Below, piece after piece: positions 62,800-64,000 of a stretch of DNA of 64,000 nucleotides. The stretch's first letter is position 1, and each line of letters opens with the position of its first letter. The notes below the pieces were generated by a model. It was not told the origin of the DNA. It ran no database searches and worked only from the letters and a program-made list of their open reading frames with translations. This stretch comes from an uncultured bacterium (lineage in GTDB: Bacteria > CSSED10-310 > CALFER01), in contig CALFER010000036.1 in assembly GCA_937951895.1 (NCBI GenBank), positions 8,936 through 72,935 on the forward strand, in the 5' to 3' direction. The translations under genes and the position numbers were made by a program.

Positions 62800-63378
62800 A
62801 TGAACGAAAAATCGAACACTCGCACAATCAAACACATCATATTCCCGACCAATGAACTCAAAATCCTCTCTTTCTTCACCCTGCACCCGGATGAATCCTT
62901 TCATGTTCGAGAACTTTCCAGGAGAACAAAACTAAGCCTCGGCGGAACTAACAAGGCGTTATCCTCCCTCTACATGCAAGGTTTGCTCCATCGCAAACGA
63001 ATCGGATCGAGTCTCCTATACACTTTAAATCGGGATGACCTGATCGTCCGTAGAATCGGTATCATGAGCATTCTGACCGAATTGATGCCTCTCAAAGTCG
63101 AACTGGCAGAATTTTCCAGCTTGATCATCCTCTTCGGTAGTTATGCTCGTGGAGACCATACCATCGGAAGTGATCTCGATCTCCTTATAGTCGGAATTCA
63201 AACAGAGAAGATTCTGGAGAAAATTGATCAGTTTTCAAAAGAAAGAGGAGAGGATTTCCCGGATATTCAAGCCATTATCCGCACTCCTGCAGAATGGATG
63301 GCCCTGGAAGATCTGGACCCGGTCTTTTTCTCCGAAGTTTCCAAAGGGATCTCTCTTTGGGATAAGCAAAAAACATGA
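62800..63378 (+). CDS. Winged-helix plus MNT-type nucleotidyltransferase (antitoxin)
   Basis: 192 residues from ATG 62800. The N-terminal half is a winged helix (ESFHVRELSRRTKLSLGGTNKALSSL) and the C-terminal half a minimal nucleotidyltransferase with ILFGSYARGDHTIGSDLDLLIV (GS and DxD). It has the same domain order as the protein at 7202-7789, but the two are not close copies. The winged helix suggests autoregulation. The HEPN gene overlaps its end by four bases (ATGA). Confidence 0.88.
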   Translation: MNEKSNTRTIKHIIFPTNELKILSFFTLHPDESFHVRELSRRTKLSLGGTNKALSSLYMQGLLHRKRIGSSLLYTLNRDDLIVRRIGIMSILTELMPLKVELAEFSSLIILFGSYARGDHTIGSDLDLLIVGIQTEKILEKIDQFSKERGEDFPDIQAIIRTPAEWMALEDLDPVFFSEVSKGISLWDKQKT

Positions 63379-63803
63379 AAGATGACTTTCAGAACTGCCT
63401 CGACAAGAAGAAGATCATTCCATCGCCTTCTATGGTCAATTTTGTGGAAAAAGAACTGAAAATAGCGTTCAGTGATTTAGCCGAAGCGGAAGATCGATTT
63501 GAGCATCACAGTTTCAAGTGGTGCACAGTTACAGCTTATTATGCAATGTTCCATGCCGCTCGATCTCTATTGTATTCAAAGGGTTACAAGGAAAGAAGCC
63601 ATTATTGCCTGTCCGCTGCTCTTCATGATCTTTTTGTGAATTCCGGTACAATGGAAGCGCGACTCATCAGGGCCTTTTCAAATGCCATGCGACTCCGGGA
63701 AGACGCGGACTATGCGGACGAATACTCTGAAGACGGAGCCAGGCAAGCACTTGAAAAAGCGAAAGAGTTTCTTGGGGTTGCGCGAGGCATTCTGGAGGTC
63801 TAG
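63375..63803 (+). CDS. HEPN-domain protein (UPF0332-like toxin)
   Basis: 142 residues. AYYAMFHAARSLLYSKGY and KERSHYCLSAALHDLF are the HEPN helices; the conserved His of the RNase motif sits in RSHYC. It should form the toxin of a toxin-antitoxin pair with the coupled nucleotidyltransferase upstream. No frameshift is seen, unlike the HEPN gene at 6794. Confidence 0.87.
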   Translation: MKDDFQNCLDKKKIIPSPSMVNFVEKELKIAFSDLAEAEDRFEHHSFKWCTVTAYYAMFHAARSLLYSKGYKERSHYCLSAALHDLFVNSGTMEARLIRAFSNAMRLREDADYADEYSEDGARQALEKAKEFLGVARGILEV

Positions 63804-63896
63804 ATCGCTGAGACCATTCGTTCTTGAGTGTAAAACCTGTTAAATCTGAGAAAATGCGAGAAACTAGCGTATGGTATTGATTGATCGAGGATCGAT

Positions 63897-64000
63897 GCGG
63901 CCCTCCCGGTACACAACAGGTCGGGCCGAACTTCAACTTGATTGGATTAACTCATCCATACGTTGCGGCCCTCCCGGGTCTTCGACAGGTCGGGCCGAAC
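63897..64000. repeat. Direct repeat matching 57710-57797
   Basis: Two CGGCCCTCCCGG ... GGTCGGGCCGAAC units with the same spacer (CTTGATTGGAT ... CATACGTTG) as at 57710-57797. The copy runs off the end of the window. Confidence 0.85.

Overview
The window reads as a piece of a chromosome from a GC-rich, Gram-negative, probably uncultured bacterium of uncertain phylum. Outer-membrane logic is clear (an RND pump with a TolC partner, lipoproteins, secreted proteases). Two exported peptidases share a C-terminal domain, and the intergenic DNA is full of hairpin repeats. I cannot name the taxon from sequence alone.

Layout. 1-5.98 kb: 3' half of an RND efflux pump, a TolC-family protein, a perfect-looking 762-bp tandem duplication carrying a secreted Cys-rich protein on the minus strand, then pgi. 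6-11.3 kb: an accessory stretch with two RHS remnants (one ending in a frameshifted tip domain followed by a small membrane protein), two MNT/HEPN toxin-antitoxin pairs and dispersed repeats, including broken copies of the 3' end of the neighbouring nucleotidase gene. 11.3-28 kb: housekeeping and secreted enzymes: a 5'-nucleotidase-family lipoprotein, an M1 peptidase, a flavin-binding protein coupled to a PEP-synthase-like protein, and a tightly overlapping minus-strand operon (YfhO-like membrane protein, N6-methyltransferase, tandem-domain ThyX, RlmI-like methyltransferase, GNAT, subtilisin). 28.1-32.9 kb: a four-gene plus-strand cluster in which a DUF2207-type membrane protein ends in eight Cys-His-x-Ala tetrads and is followed 2 bp later by a radical SAM/SPASM enzyme with a PqqD-like N-terminus. 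This is the best candidate for an undescribed peptide-modification system.

33-54.5 kb: a visibly AT-richer defence island. It holds a RelE-like/SF1-helicase/alpha-solenoid fusion, then a long minus-strand series. The upstream part is a type 4-like BREX set (RAMA-like regulator, brxP, brxC/pglY, pglZ, short brxL, small zinc-ribbon protein). Four more genes follow in the same direction: a SAM methyltransferase, a compact SF1 helicase, an unknown 653-residue protein and a DUF1848 protein. They may be BREX add-ons or a separate defence module sharing the transcript.

54.5-57.1 kb is mostly gene-poor, with a decayed transposase end. 57.1-64 kb holds a DUF302 protein, an AAA/DUF4143 ATPase, a GT-C-type membrane glycosyltransferase, a NYN-domain nuclease and a third MNT/HEPN pair. 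All are separated by mosaics of the same hairpin repeats, and the block is bracketed by a direct repeat at 57.7 and 63.9 kb. No rRNA, tRNA or CRISPR array was seen.
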